64,000 bases of DNA from Desulfobulbus propionicus. Its GTDB lineage: Bacteria; Desulfobacterota; Desulfobulbia; Desulfobulbales; Desulfobulbaceae. The notes under the pieces are model-generated. The model had not been told where the DNA came from. It did not search any database and was given only the letters and a program-made list of their open reading frames with translations. Made by a program: the position numbers and the translations under genes. The stretch is from assembly GCA_002748735.1 (NCBI GenBank), contig PDTC01000010.1, forward strand, positions 1 to 64,000. Reading direction: 5' to 3'. Positions 29,098-37,390 of the stretch are shown in pieces; the first letter of the stretch is position 1; every line of letters starts with the position of its first letter.

Positions 29098-30666
29098 ATG
29101 CTGCACTCTTCAGTGCATCCTGACGGTATTTTCCGGGTTGGTGTCCATCGTCCGAGCTATTCGGCGGTCAACCTGCGACAGCAGACCCGGATAATGCCAC
29201 TTGGTAAGGATGAGCAAGGTCAGCTTGTGGAAAATTATGCAAATTTTCCTTGCGGCGATGTCGAGGTACAGCACGCGAGACCAGTCTATGAAATTGCCAA
29301 TGCCCTGACATTTCGTGGAGCCACCTTTATCAACTCCTCCTGGGCTGATGCCAGGGTGGATAAACCGCAATCCTTTCATCTGCCGCCGGCCGATACCTGC
29401 TCACTACGAGGGCTGCTCGAAGAGGAGCTCGAAGAACCCCTGTCAACGGCACTGCTTGCGAAACTGCCACGGCAGTTGAAATGTGCGCTGGCTGCGACCT
29501 CGACAGATCCCCAAGAACTCATTCTGCTGGCCCGAGATGTCTGTACGATGGTGTTTGCCAACGACGGCTCACCTGTAGGCCTGGCCTATACGGGTAAGGA
29601 TAGGCCTGTTCCGGTGATCGATGATTTCGAGCTTTTTGAGACCATCGCCAACAATCCTGCCCTGCCGGACGCGTATAAGGAAGTCATGGTGCTGCGCCCT
29701 GGAGTTCAGGGCGACAGCCCCATTGTTGGCGAGGTACAGGGCGCTACCCATGTGGTTGAGTATCTGCGGGGCAACTCCTATATTCCGTGGGGGCATTACG
29801 CTGCCAATCTTGCCGATGATCACATCCGCTATCGTACTGCAGACCTCACCCTGGCTGATATGGAGGGGATGCGGCACCTCTACTACCAGCGGATATTTTG
29901 TACTCTGGCGGCACAGTTGAGCCTTCCTCTTCCTGAAAAACATCTGGATGTGGCAGAACTGGAAGAACTGCGATTGACAATTCTCCAGAAAGCGGCAGGT
30001 CTCAGCCATTCGGCAACCCTGTGGGGCTGGAATTTTGGGTATGATTACTCGGCCTCCGGGTATCGGCTTCATGCCTCGCATCAGATGATTCATCAGCAGT
30101 ATGCCATGGTACCTGAGCAGGTGGAACTCGTGCATGGCGGTACTGTACCGACCTATTCCTGTGGTGATCTGGTTGCCAACGAGATACAGCGCTACAGGGA
30201 TGCATACGGCTCAGATTTTTTCAGTGACCTGCTCTCCTGCATCCGGGGGAACAGGCGCACAGATACTCGTGATCTTTGCGATTCCCTGATTATCTGGGAG
30301 GATGAGCATGTGCTGTTGTTCGTTCCCAAGGCCCAGCTTTCCCAGTGGGAGGTACAGTTACTGGTTACTGCCAATGTCGGATCAGTGCCGGTGGGCAGCG
30401 TGGTGGAGGCAGACAGTGCTGTGCGGCGGTCTCTGGATATCGCCCTCCTAAAAATTCAACATATCTATGCCATCCTGGGGGCCACCCTGGTCACGTCCAT
30501 TGAGTATCCGAAACGGCTGGGAATCTTCAATAACCAGCGCCTCCTTTACTCTTTTTTGCCCAAGCTTCCCTGGTCCATGGGAGCCTTCAGTGAAGCCCAG
30601 GGGCGCTCTATTCTTGGCCATTATCCTGAGGATTTTGCCGCAGCCTGCCGGGATTGTCTCTCCTGA
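29098..30666 (+). CDS. Unknown protein with GalT/HIT-like features
   Basis: 522 residues from the ATG after GGAGGAGA. No family is recognised with confidence. Two places resemble nucleotide-transferase HIT folds: LHASHQMIHQQYAMVP (about 335), which lines up with the ASxPHxHLQFxP pattern of Ap4A phosphorylases and GalT, and WEDEHVLLFVPKAQLSQWEV (about 402), like the FENEHxxxxVPxxAxxPFE block. The active-site His-x-His-x-His triad is not exact, so activity is uncertain. It follows the peptidase gene by 63 bases. Confidence 0.6.
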   Translation: MLHSSVHPDGIFRVGVHRPSYSAVNLRQQTRIMPLGKDEQGQLVENYANFPCGDVEVQHARPVYEIANALTFRGATFINSSWADARVDKPQSFHLPPADTCSLRGLLEEELEEPLSTALLAKLPRQLKCALAATSTDPQELILLARDVCTMVFANDGSPVGLAYTGKDRPVPVIDDFELFETIANNPALPDAYKEVMVLRPGVQGDSPIVGEVQGATHVVEYLRGNSYIPWGHYAANLADDHIRYRTADLTLADMEGMRHLYYQRIFCTLAAQLSLPLPEKHLDVAELEELRLTILQKAAGLSHSATLWGWNFGYDYSASGYRLHASHQMIHQQYAMVPEQVELVHGGTVPTYSCGDLVANEIQRYRDAYGSDFFSDLLSCIRGNRRTDTRDLCDSLIIWEDEHVLLFVPKAQLSQWEVQLLVTANVGSVPVGSVVEADSAVRRSLDIALLKIQHIYAILGATLVTSIEYPKRLGIFNNQRLLYSFLPKLPWSMGAFSEAQGRSILGHYPEDFAAACRDCLS

Positions 30667-31034
30667 TCAGGTCACAAGGATATGAGTCCTGAGGCGAGAG
30701 GGGACTCCTCACCTGCATCCGGATGAAGAGACAGGCCGCGGCCCTGGCAATCCGGTTTTTTACGAAAACGATCAGGGAGTTAAATTGCAACCTCTCACAA
30801 ACCTGGAGAAAATTCGGTAGTCGCACGGAGCAGTGAGATGGTGGCTTTTTGCATACATTGCTGGCCAATCCTTACTGTGGATAAGTTGTTTTTCAGTTTT
30901 TTTTTGCGTACGGTATGTTTGGACCTAATGAGGACTTTTTTAGGTAGACGTTTTTATGAAAATATCGAGAAACGAATATACGCTGAAACGGAGACAATAG
31001 TTTATTAAAAAATCAGAATTTGCTGATAGCAATA
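30667..31034. other. Gene-free AT-rich stretch
   Basis: No convincing coding frame. The stretch after about 30870 is AT-rich with T-runs and leads into the AT-rich gene at 31035. No clear promoter or terminator is seen. Confidence 0.6.
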
Positions 31035-31502
31035 ATGAAAATAAAAGTGACGACAACAATAAACACAGATGAAGCAAGCATGTGGAAAGAACTTCAAAAA
31101 GTATCCTCACTGCTGTATGTTTCCTACCCTTTAATAATTTTTAGGCCACAAAAAGGATGTCTTCTTCCTGAAATCTGGTCGATGCAGACGGCATACACTT
31201 TTAAATTATTTTTTTTAATTATCCTGCCGCTGGGAAGTCATTGCATTGAAATAGTAGAGCTAGAAAAAGACAAAAACAGCATAAGATCACAAGAACATGG
31301 CAAATTTATCAATTCATGGAAACACCGCATAACTTTTAAGCAAAATAGCACTGGCAATATTGACTATATGGATGAAGTCGAGATTGATGCAGGGCTCCTG
31401 ACTCTACCTGTCTGGATGTTTTCTCATGTTTTTTACAGATACCGGCAATATCGCTGGAGGAAATTTTTTACGAGTAACCAGCTGCGTAGTTGTACAGGTT
31501 GA
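31035..31502 (+). CDS. Small SRPBCC-like protein
   Basis: 155 residues. The order KVTTTINTDEASMWKELQKVSSLLYVSYPLI, then a central hydrophobic strand and DEVEIDAGLLTLPVWMFSHVFYRYRQYRWRKF fits a small START/SRPBCC ligand-binding domain. It is much richer in A+T than its neighbours, suggesting it was acquired. No good Shine-Dalgarno. The ATG at 31035 is preferred over TTG 31020. Confidence 0.5.
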   Translation: MKIKVTTTINTDEASMWKELQKVSSLLYVSYPLIIFRPQKGCLLPEIWSMQTAYTFKLFFLIILPLGSHCIEIVELEKDKNSIRSQEHGKFINSWKHRITFKQNSTGNIDYMDEVEIDAGLLTLPVWMFSHVFYRYRQYRWRKFFTSNQLRSCTG

Positions 31503-31712
31503 CGCGACAATGAATTTCATGGTAGAAAAGGACAGATACATGTTCGACAGGTTTACCGCTTGCCGAGTGGCAACAGGTTCTGAGGGGAGACATGGTGCCG
31601 CAGGAGCGGTAGTGTAATAAAAAGCTCATGCCGAGCTGTAGGGTAGGGGATCTTGCCAGTACACGGCTTCCTCGGACTTGCTTCACTCACTATAACCTGA
31701 CTGAGACAACCA

Positions 31713-31976
31713 ATGACAGCACTTACTCAAATCACACCTGTAAAAAATACATTTACCGACAATGATCTGGTATGTTATTGTTTTAAATATACAAAAAAAG
31801 ATATTGAAAAGGATTTCCAGGAGTATGGCTATTCCAGAGTTCTTGCGAGGATAACGACTGAAAAAAAGAACAAGGGATGCAACTGTGAGGTTAAGAATCC
31901 CAAGAAGAGGTGATGCTTGGGAGATGTCCACCAGGTGGTGGAAGACGTGAAAAAAGAGCACAGGATAAGCAGGTAA
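31713..31976 (+). CDS. Probable selenocysteine-containing BFD-like [2Fe-2S] protein (UGA readthrough at 31911)
   Basis: 87 residues if TGA at 31911-31913 is read as selenocysteine (residue 67), with the real stop TAA at 31974. The N-terminus has CYCF and TKKDIEKDF as in BFD/CopZ-type proteins, and a second CNC pair follows. The normal family continues NPKGxCCLGDV; here it reads NPKKR, TGA, then CLGDVHQVVEDVKKEH in frame, so the TGA replaces the first Cys of Cys-Cys. The conventional call is a 66-residue protein ending at 31913. Four cysteine-type ligands of a [2Fe-2S] centre would then be two CxC residues plus Sec-Cys. SelA is encoded in this window. The Shine-Dalgarno is weak; TATAAC lies 22 bases upstream of the ATG. 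Confidence 0.72.
31914..31949 (+). promoter_or_regulatory. Candidate bacterial SECIS element
   Basis: Directly after the TGA, TCCACC (31927-31932) pairs with GGTGGA (31937-31942) around an AGGT loop (31933-31936). The loop starts 19 bases after the TGA, within the 16-37 range reported for bacterial SECIS elements, and it contains the GGT (GGU in RNA) important in E. coli fdhF. A bulge is possible next to the upper stem. The rest of the stem is less certain. Confidence 0.55.
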
Positions 31977-32040
31977 CCTTGTCCTGTTTCCGGCAACCCT
32001 AAAAACCAGCAATCAGGCAGCGCTGATCAACGAAAAAAGC

Positions 32041-32868
32041 TCAAAAGGCAGGAATATCTTCGCCAGTACACCCCACCACGACAATGCCAGCCCTGTCAGC
32101 AGCGGCAATCATCTCTTTTGCATCAAACAGCAGCGACTGCCCAGCTTCCACAGCCAGGACCGCCCCTTTGACCGCCGCCAGGGTCGTGATAGTCTGAACA
32201 CCTGTGGCCGGCAAATCAAAGCGGAAATCCTGGCCAGGTTTGCGCAGCTTTACCACCACCGCATCTGTACCGGCCAATTGACCGCCGCGGGTAATGGCCG
32301 CATCAGTGCCCTCCATCGCCTCGACAGCAAGCACTGACTTGTCGCGAACCACCACGCACTGGCCGATATCCATTCGGCCGATGCCCCGGGCAATCTGCCA
32401 GGCAAAGGTGATATCTTGGCACTGTACTTCGGTGGGTTTTTGTCGGGTCAGCACCCCTTTGGGAAACAACAGGTGCTCCAGGTAACAGGTGGAGGGGAGT
32501 ACGGTAATGCCTTCCTCGGCAAGTGCCGTGGCTACAGCTCGCAAGATGGCATCATCCTGACGCTTATCGATCCTGTTCCACAGGGTCAGCCCTTTGAGGT
32601 CTGGCAGGACATCGTGGTATATGCGGGTCTTGGTTATGGTGCCGGCAAAGACCGTCTCCTGCACCCTTTCATGGTGAAAACATTTAATAATCTTACCGAG
32701 CTGACCAAGCTTGACCCAGTGCACCGTGTCGGCAAGGGCCTCTATCTCCGGCAGGGTCTCGCTGAGGTGGGCGATGGCCACGACCCGACGCCCCCGGCGC
32801 CTAGCTGCATCGGCAAACAGCAGGGGAAACTGCCCGCCCCCGGCAATGAGCCCGATAGCTGACTGCAT
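32041..32868 (-). CDS. lpxI: UDP-2,3-diacylglucosamine pyrophosphatase LpxI
   Basis: 275 residues. LpxI hydrolyses UDP-2,3-diacylglucosamine to lipid X in lipid A synthesis, replacing LpxH in many non-enterics. Recognised from the opening IGLIAGGGQFPLLFAD, VKLGQLGKIIKCF and the Asp-rich C-terminal stretch with RGGQLAGTDAVVVKL and AVEAGQSLLFD. The ATG at 32868 is chosen because upstream sequence is lpxA. It is the last gene of the lpxD-fabZ-lpxA-lpxI cluster. Confidence 0.93.
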   Translation of the reverse strand: MQSAIGLIAGGGQFPLLFADAARRRGRRVVAIAHLSETLPEIEALADTVHWVKLGQLGKIIKCFHHERVQETVFAGTITKTRIYHDVLPDLKGLTLWNRIDKRQDDAILRAVATALAEEGITVLPSTCYLEHLLFPKGVLTRQKPTEVQCQDITFAWQIARGIGRMDIGQCVVVRDKSVLAVEAMEGTDAAITRGGQLAGTDAVVVKLRKPGQDFRFDLPATGVQTITTLAAVKGAVLAVEAGQSLLFDAKEMIAAADRAGIVVVGCTGEDIPAF

Positions 32869-32875
32869 CGCTGTT

Positions 32876-33676
32876 TCAGTCTTCCATGGTGCGCTTGACC
32901 ACACCGCGTTTGCTGGAGTTGAAGAACTCGACGATCAACTGCACCTCCCGACACTGGAGGAACTCACCTTCACCAAGCATGGCCAGCGAATCTTTAAGGA
33001 GCAGGTCGGGTGAACGAAACAGCAGCTTGAAGGCCTGGTCGAGCAGTTTGATGGTTTCCCGGTCCATACCGCTGCGCCGGAGCCCTATCTTGTTGATGCC
33101 CGCAATACGCATCTGATTGCGGGTTCCCTCGAGGATCACGTAGGGGGGGACATCGAGACTGATACCGGACATCCCTCCCACATAGGCATAGTCGCCGATA
33201 CGGCAGAACTGATGAACCGCCACCAGTCCCCCCAGATTGGCGTTGTTGCCGATCTCCACATGGCCTGCCAGGGTGGCGACGTTGGCCATGATAACATTGC
33301 TGGCAATCCGGCAGTCATGGGCGACATGGCAGTAGGCCATGATCAGGTTATGATCACCAAGGCTTGTCAGGCCACCGCCTTTTACGGTGCCTCGATTAAT
33401 GGAGACATACTCGCGGATGACATTGTCATTACCGATCTCCAGCTGGGTGGGCTCACCTCTATAATGGATATCCTGGGGCGGCGCACCGATACTGCAGAAC
33501 GAGGCGATCTTGTTGCCCTCGCCAATAGTGGTACCCCCATGGATAACGCAATGGGATTCAATCGTGCTGCCGGCACCGATGACAGCTCCCGCATGGATAA
33601 TCGTATAGGGGCCAACTTCGACATTGTCGCCGAGACGGGCGTTATCATCGACGACGGCAGTGGCATGAATGTTCAT
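32876..33676 (-). CDS. lpxA: UDP-N-acetylglucosamine acyltransferase
   Basis: 266 residues. A left-handed beta-helix of hexapeptide repeats runs from the N-terminus. The catalytic His sits in IMAYCHVAHDCRI; GNNANLGGLVAVHQFCRIGDYAYVGG is the conserved block. Substrate chain length is not predictable by eye. LpxA starts lipid A synthesis. It lies between fabZ (53-base gap) and lpxI (7-base gap). Confidence 0.96.
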   Translation of the reverse strand: MNIHATAVVDDNARLGDNVEVGPYTIIHAGAVIGAGSTIESHCVIHGGTTIGEGNKIASFCSIGAPPQDIHYRGEPTQLEIGNDNVIREYVSINRGTVKGGGLTSLGDHNLIMAYCHVAHDCRIASNVIMANVATLAGHVEIGNNANLGGLVAVHQFCRIGDYAYVGGMSGISLDVPPYVILEGTRNQMRIAGINKIGLRRSGMDRETIKLLDQAFKLLFRSPDLLLKDSLAMLGEGEFLQCREVQLIVEFFNSSKRGVVKRTMED

Positions 33677-33729
33677 GGAAATATACGTCCTCTCTTGGAT
33701 TTTTCAGAGTCGGCCAGGACCGCAAAGTT

Positions 33730-34185
33730 TCAGGCAAAGGTTGCCAGCAGCTCGGCCTCGGTCACCAGGTCATCATCGACATAGGCCTTACCGTTGATCT
33801 TGGTGAGACGTGCTTTCTGTTTGATCAGCTCACATTTGAACAGGAGCTGGTCGCCGGGACGAACCACCTTGCGAAAACGAGCCTTGTCAACGCCAGCAAA
33901 ATAGACCAGCTTCTCGCCGATCATCTCGGGCGCGGAAAGGTAAGCGAGAATCCCTCCAGCCTGGGCCATACCCTCAAGGATAAGCACTCCAGGCATGACA
34001 GGCTCACCAGGAAAATGCCCCTGGAAATACGGTTCACCCATGGAGACGTTTTTCAGACCGACAATGGTCTTGCCCTTGTCAAACGCTACGATTCGGTCCA
34101 CCAGGATAAAGGGATACCGGTGGGGGAGCAGTTCGAGAATTTTTTTGATATCAACTGGCATCTCCACTGTTTCCTGTGTTTTCAT
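33730..34185 (-). CDS. fabZ: (3R)-hydroxyacyl-ACP dehydratase FabZ
   Basis: 151 residues, starting with DIKKILELLPHRYPFILVDRI and carrying the catalytic block QGHFPGEPVMPGVLILEGMAQ with its His and Glu. It supplies acyl chains for lipid A and membranes and sits in the usual lpxD-fabZ-lpxA order. Its start overlaps the lpxD stop by 4 bases. Confidence 0.96.
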   Translation of the reverse strand: MKTQETVEMPVDIKKILELLPHRYPFILVDRIVAFDKGKTIVGLKNVSMGEPYFQGHFPGEPVMPGVLILEGMAQAGGILAYLSAPEMIGEKLVYFAGVDKARFRKVVRPGDQLLFKCELIKQKARLTKINGKAYVDDDLVTEAELLATFA

Positions 34186-35249
34186 GCTGAGTCCTCACTC
34201 CCTTGTCGTGATTCATTTTCGGCGCTAAGCCGCATGACCTCTTTGCGTAGCCGTCTGAGCTCCCGGCGCATTTCAGGCAACCGGTAGAGCACCGCCATGG
34301 CCCGGCCCCAGATCTTGGAATCGGTGGCAGGCACGCCACCGACTCGTGCTCCGGCAGGCTGGTTGTTGTGTATGCCACTTGCCGCCGCCGCCATTACCCG
34401 GTCACCCAGCTCGAGATGCCCGGCAACCGCGGTCTTGCCACCCAGCATGACCCCTCTTCCCAGCCGGGTGGAGCCGGCAATGCCCACCTGGGCAACCAGG
34501 ACAGAGTTTTCCCCCACCTCGACGTTATGCGCCACCTGGACGAGGTTGTCAATGCGCACCCCTGCCTTGATCCAGGTGGTGCCAAAGGTGGCACGATCGA
34601 TGCAACTGCAGGCCCCTACCTGGACATCATCGTCAAGGCGGACTGTTCCCACCTGGGGGCTGGTGTAGTGACGTCCGGTTGTCTTGTCGATGGCAAAGCC
34701 AAAGCCGTCGCTGCCGATAACAGCGCCATGATGCAGGACGACCCGTTTGCCGATACGACAGCGTTCGGCAATGGTGACATTGGCATGAACAACAGTGTCA
34801 TCGCCGATGGTGACATCGTCTTCAATGACGACCCCGGCACCGATCCTGACCCGCTCACCCAGGCGAACCCGGTCACCGATGCAGGCGCCGGCACCGATGG
34901 TTACTGCAGCGGGGATATGGCAGTCGACACCGATAACAGCGGCAGGATGCACGCCCCTGGCCTGAAACGGCGTTTCGAGCAGATACTGATGAATAATGGC
35001 TGCAGCGACATCGGCCTGCTCAACCTTGATCAGCGGCAGGCCTTCAACCTCGACCTCGGCCGGAACGATGCAGGCCGAGGCCTTGCCCTGCTTGAGTTCC
35101 TCCACCTGCCTGGCATGGAGAATAAAGGTGATCTCTCCTTCACCGGCAAGCTCAAGGCCGTTCAGGGCCCAGATGCGTAGATCGCCATCACCCTGTAACT
35201 GTCCCTTGACCAGAACGGCCAGTTCAGCCAGGGATGCTGGTGCTCCCAT
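34182..35249 (-). CDS. lpxD: UDP-3-O-(3-hydroxyacyl)glucosamine N-acyltransferase
   Basis: 355 residues. N-terminal LpxD domain (LAELAVLVKGQLQGDGDLRI), then hexapeptide repeats, with the catalytic His in DNLVQVAHNVEVGENSVLVAQVGIAGS. The last 25 residues (LPEMRRELRRLRKEVMRL) form a helix as in relatives. It is the first gene of the cluster; the 240 bases upstream hold no outer-membrane chaperone gene (ompH/skp), often found there. Confidence 0.95.
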   Translation of the reverse strand: MGAPASLAELAVLVKGQLQGDGDLRIWALNGLELAGEGEITFILHARQVEELKQGKASACIVPAEVEVEGLPLIKVEQADVAAAIIHQYLLETPFQARGVHPAAVIGVDCHIPAAVTIGAGACIGDRVRLGERVRIGAGVVIEDDVTIGDDTVVHANVTIAERCRIGKRVVLHHGAVIGSDGFGFAIDKTTGRHYTSPQVGTVRLDDDVQVGACSCIDRATFGTTWIKAGVRIDNLVQVAHNVEVGENSVLVAQVGIAGSTRLGRGVMLGGKTAVAGHLELGDRVMAAAASGIHNNQPAGARVGGVPATDSKIWGRAMAVLYRLPEMRRELRRLRKEVMRLSAENESRQGSEDSA

Positions 35250-35489
35250 GATACAACTCCCTTAAAGATCTTTTGGTAACGCCCCCTTGCAATGACCAGG
35301 GCAGGCAATCCAGGAGACTGACACTTTTTTGAAGAGTATCCCTTCACTTCGTTCGCCCAGGGTAAGCGGCAAAAAACCTCAGCGCCCTTGCGGTACATGG
35401 AGGGATTCAACGGCCAGCAAGGTTGTCAGCCACAGGTTGCTGCAACTGCCGCCTCCGGAGCAGATGGGGCGAACTTATCCTATTTTAGC

Positions 35490-36656
35490 TTAGTCGTAAA
35501 GTAAAACAGGGGCAATACGCTCACGGTACGCGGCCAGATCCTTTTGCCAGGAGGCCTCGATTTCCAGGAGATCAACGCCCTGTTCCAGGGCCTCACGGAC
35601 GTTGACGTCACCGATAATCAGGTCCATGGGCAGACGCTCAAATTCATACTCATACGGTGGTGCCTTGTAGGCAAAATGCTCCGGATACAGGGAGCGAATG
35701 ACCTGCAGCAAGGCCAGGCTGGTGCGATACGGTAAAAATTCGTCTGGATCGGTGACATGCAGGTGCAGACCGCCGCAGTCTGTGCCGCTGTGCTTGCCTG
35801 ATGTGGGAGAAAATGTCAGCGGTCTAAGCAGACATCCTGGCAGTGGTGTCTGTAGCGCCGCCAGCACGGCCCGGGGGTCCAGCCAGGGGGCACCAAACAG
35901 TTCAAACGGTAAGGTGGTGCCCCGCCCCTCGGAAAGCGTGGTTCCTTCCCAGAGCACCTGTCCGGGGTAAACCAGGGCCGTTTCATAGGTCGGCATGTTG
36001 GGCGAGGGAAAGATCCAGGGCAGGCCAGTGGCTGGGTGGTGCTGCTGCCGCTGCCAGCCGTCAGCGGCGATCACGTCAAGCCTGGCGTCTATCGCCATCT
36101 CCCGGTTGCACAGCTCTGCCATCTCTCCCAGGCTCAGGCCATGCCGCATGGGAACATCAAGCATACCAACAAAGGAGCGGCAGGCATCGGTAAGGAGGTT
36201 CCCCTCGATCTGGAGGCCGCCCAGGGGATTGGGACGATCGAGCACTATCACCCGCACGCCAGTTGCCGCTGCTGCCTGCAGGCAAAGGGCCACCGTCCAG
36301 ATAAAGGTGTAGACCCTGGTCCCCACATCAACGAGATCAATCAGCAGCACATCCAGGTCTTCAAGCATCCAGAGGTGGGGCTGCCGGGTCTCACTGTACA
36401 GGGAATAGATGGGCAGCCCCGTCTGTGGTTCGACGGCGTGGTCAGACTCAATCATGTTATCCTGCTTTTCGCAGAAAAACCCGTGCTGCGGTGAAAACAG
36501 TCGGAAAAGCTGGCCCGGAAAGGCCCTGGTGACACGCTCGATGCTGTGGGTCAACGAGGTGTCAAGCGCGGCCTGGTTGCTGAGTAGCGCCAACCGCTTA
36601 CCAGCCAGATCGGCAGGTGGTGAGGCGCAAAACTGCTCCACCCCTGGACGAATCAT
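35490..36656 (-). CDS. NamZ-type exo-beta-N-acetylmuramidase (DUF1343)
   Basis: 389 residues. LALLSNQAALD, LFSPQHGFFCEKQD, DVLLIDLVDVGTRVYTF and RVIVLDRPNPLGG are DUF1343 landmarks; the founding member NamZ removes N-acetylmuramic acid from peptidoglycan fragments. No obvious signal peptide with the chosen start, ATG 36656, which is preceded by GAGGAGACTCGATC. The longer frame to 36770 is unlikely. Confidence 0.85.
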   Translation of the reverse strand: MIRPGVEQFCASPPADLAGKRLALLSNQAALDTSLTHSIERVTRAFPGQLFRLFSPQHGFFCEKQDNMIESDHAVEPQTGLPIYSLYSETRQPHLWMLEDLDVLLIDLVDVGTRVYTFIWTVALCLQAAAATGVRVIVLDRPNPLGGLQIEGNLLTDACRSFVGMLDVPMRHGLSLGEMAELCNREMAIDARLDVIAADGWQRQQHHPATGLPWIFPSPNMPTYETALVYPGQVLWEGTTLSEGRGTTLPFELFGAPWLDPRAVLAALQTPLPGCLLRPLTFSPTSGKHSGTDCGGLHLHVTDPDEFLPYRTSLALLQVIRSLYPEHFAYKAPPYEYEFERLPMDLIIGDVNVREALEQGVDLLEIEASWQKDLAAYRERIAPVLLYD

Positions 36657-36916
36657 GATCGAGTCTCCTCGGCCAGGGCAGGGGCCGCAACAGTGGTGGC
36701 CAGGGGCAGCTCCCCGGTCAAGTGGCTTTTCCTGGTACTGAAGAACAACGGCTGTGGCTGCATCACGCAAGTATCAATTTCACAGGATAGTTGAAAAAAA
36801 CAGGGCACTCCTGGACAACAAGTTCCGGCCAGAGTAGCACAGTTGTCGGCACTCTCCAATTTTTTCCGACGCGCAGAGGCCAACGCTGGTCAATCGGTCG
36901 GCCCCGCCAGGGCTTG

Positions 36917-37339
36917 TCAGGATTGCTCATTGATCCTGATCTCCCAGCTGACCTCCATAATCTTACGATACATGGCGCTTACTCCGCAGTACTTGTCCTG
37001 GGAGAGCGTAACCGCTTTCTCGAGCTTGTGACGTTCAAGATTCTCTCCCCTGAACGAGTAGATCAGGTGCATCGACGAAAACAGTGACGGCTGCCCGTCG
37101 GTCAGTTCGGCCTCCACGGTAATGGTCAGGCTGGCCAGCTCCACTCGCATCTTTTTGAGAAGAGAGATGACATCTATCCCGGTGCAGCCGCTCAGGGCAA
37201 CCATCATCAGCTTTTTCGGACTAGGCCCTCTGTTCTCCCCATCGAACTCAAGGGGGGCATCGGTTATCACCTGGTGCCCGCCAATCTCGGAGCTGAAGGC
37301 CAGGTTCTTCTGCCAATGGGTATGCATGGTGGTGTTCAT
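36917..37339 (-). CDS. OsmC family protein
   Basis: 140 residues. OsmC-type peroxiredoxin-like fold: GENRGPSPKKLMMVALSGCTGIDVISLL has the conserved Cys about 52, and KLEKAVTLSQDKYCGVSAM contains the second Cys. Members reduce organic hydroperoxides with dihydrolipoyl donors; this subgroup is not well characterised. Confidence 0.85.
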   Translation of the reverse strand: MNTTMHTHWQKNLAFSSEIGGHQVITDAPLEFDGENRGPSPKKLMMVALSGCTGIDVISLLKKMRVELASLTITVEAELTDGQPSLFSSMHLIYSFRGENLERHKLEKAVTLSQDKYCGVSAMYRKIMEVSWEIRINEQS

Positions 37340-37390
37340 TAGTCGTAACCTTCCTGTTTTTCAAGGTTTTTTTGGGTGCCTTCGCTTTAC

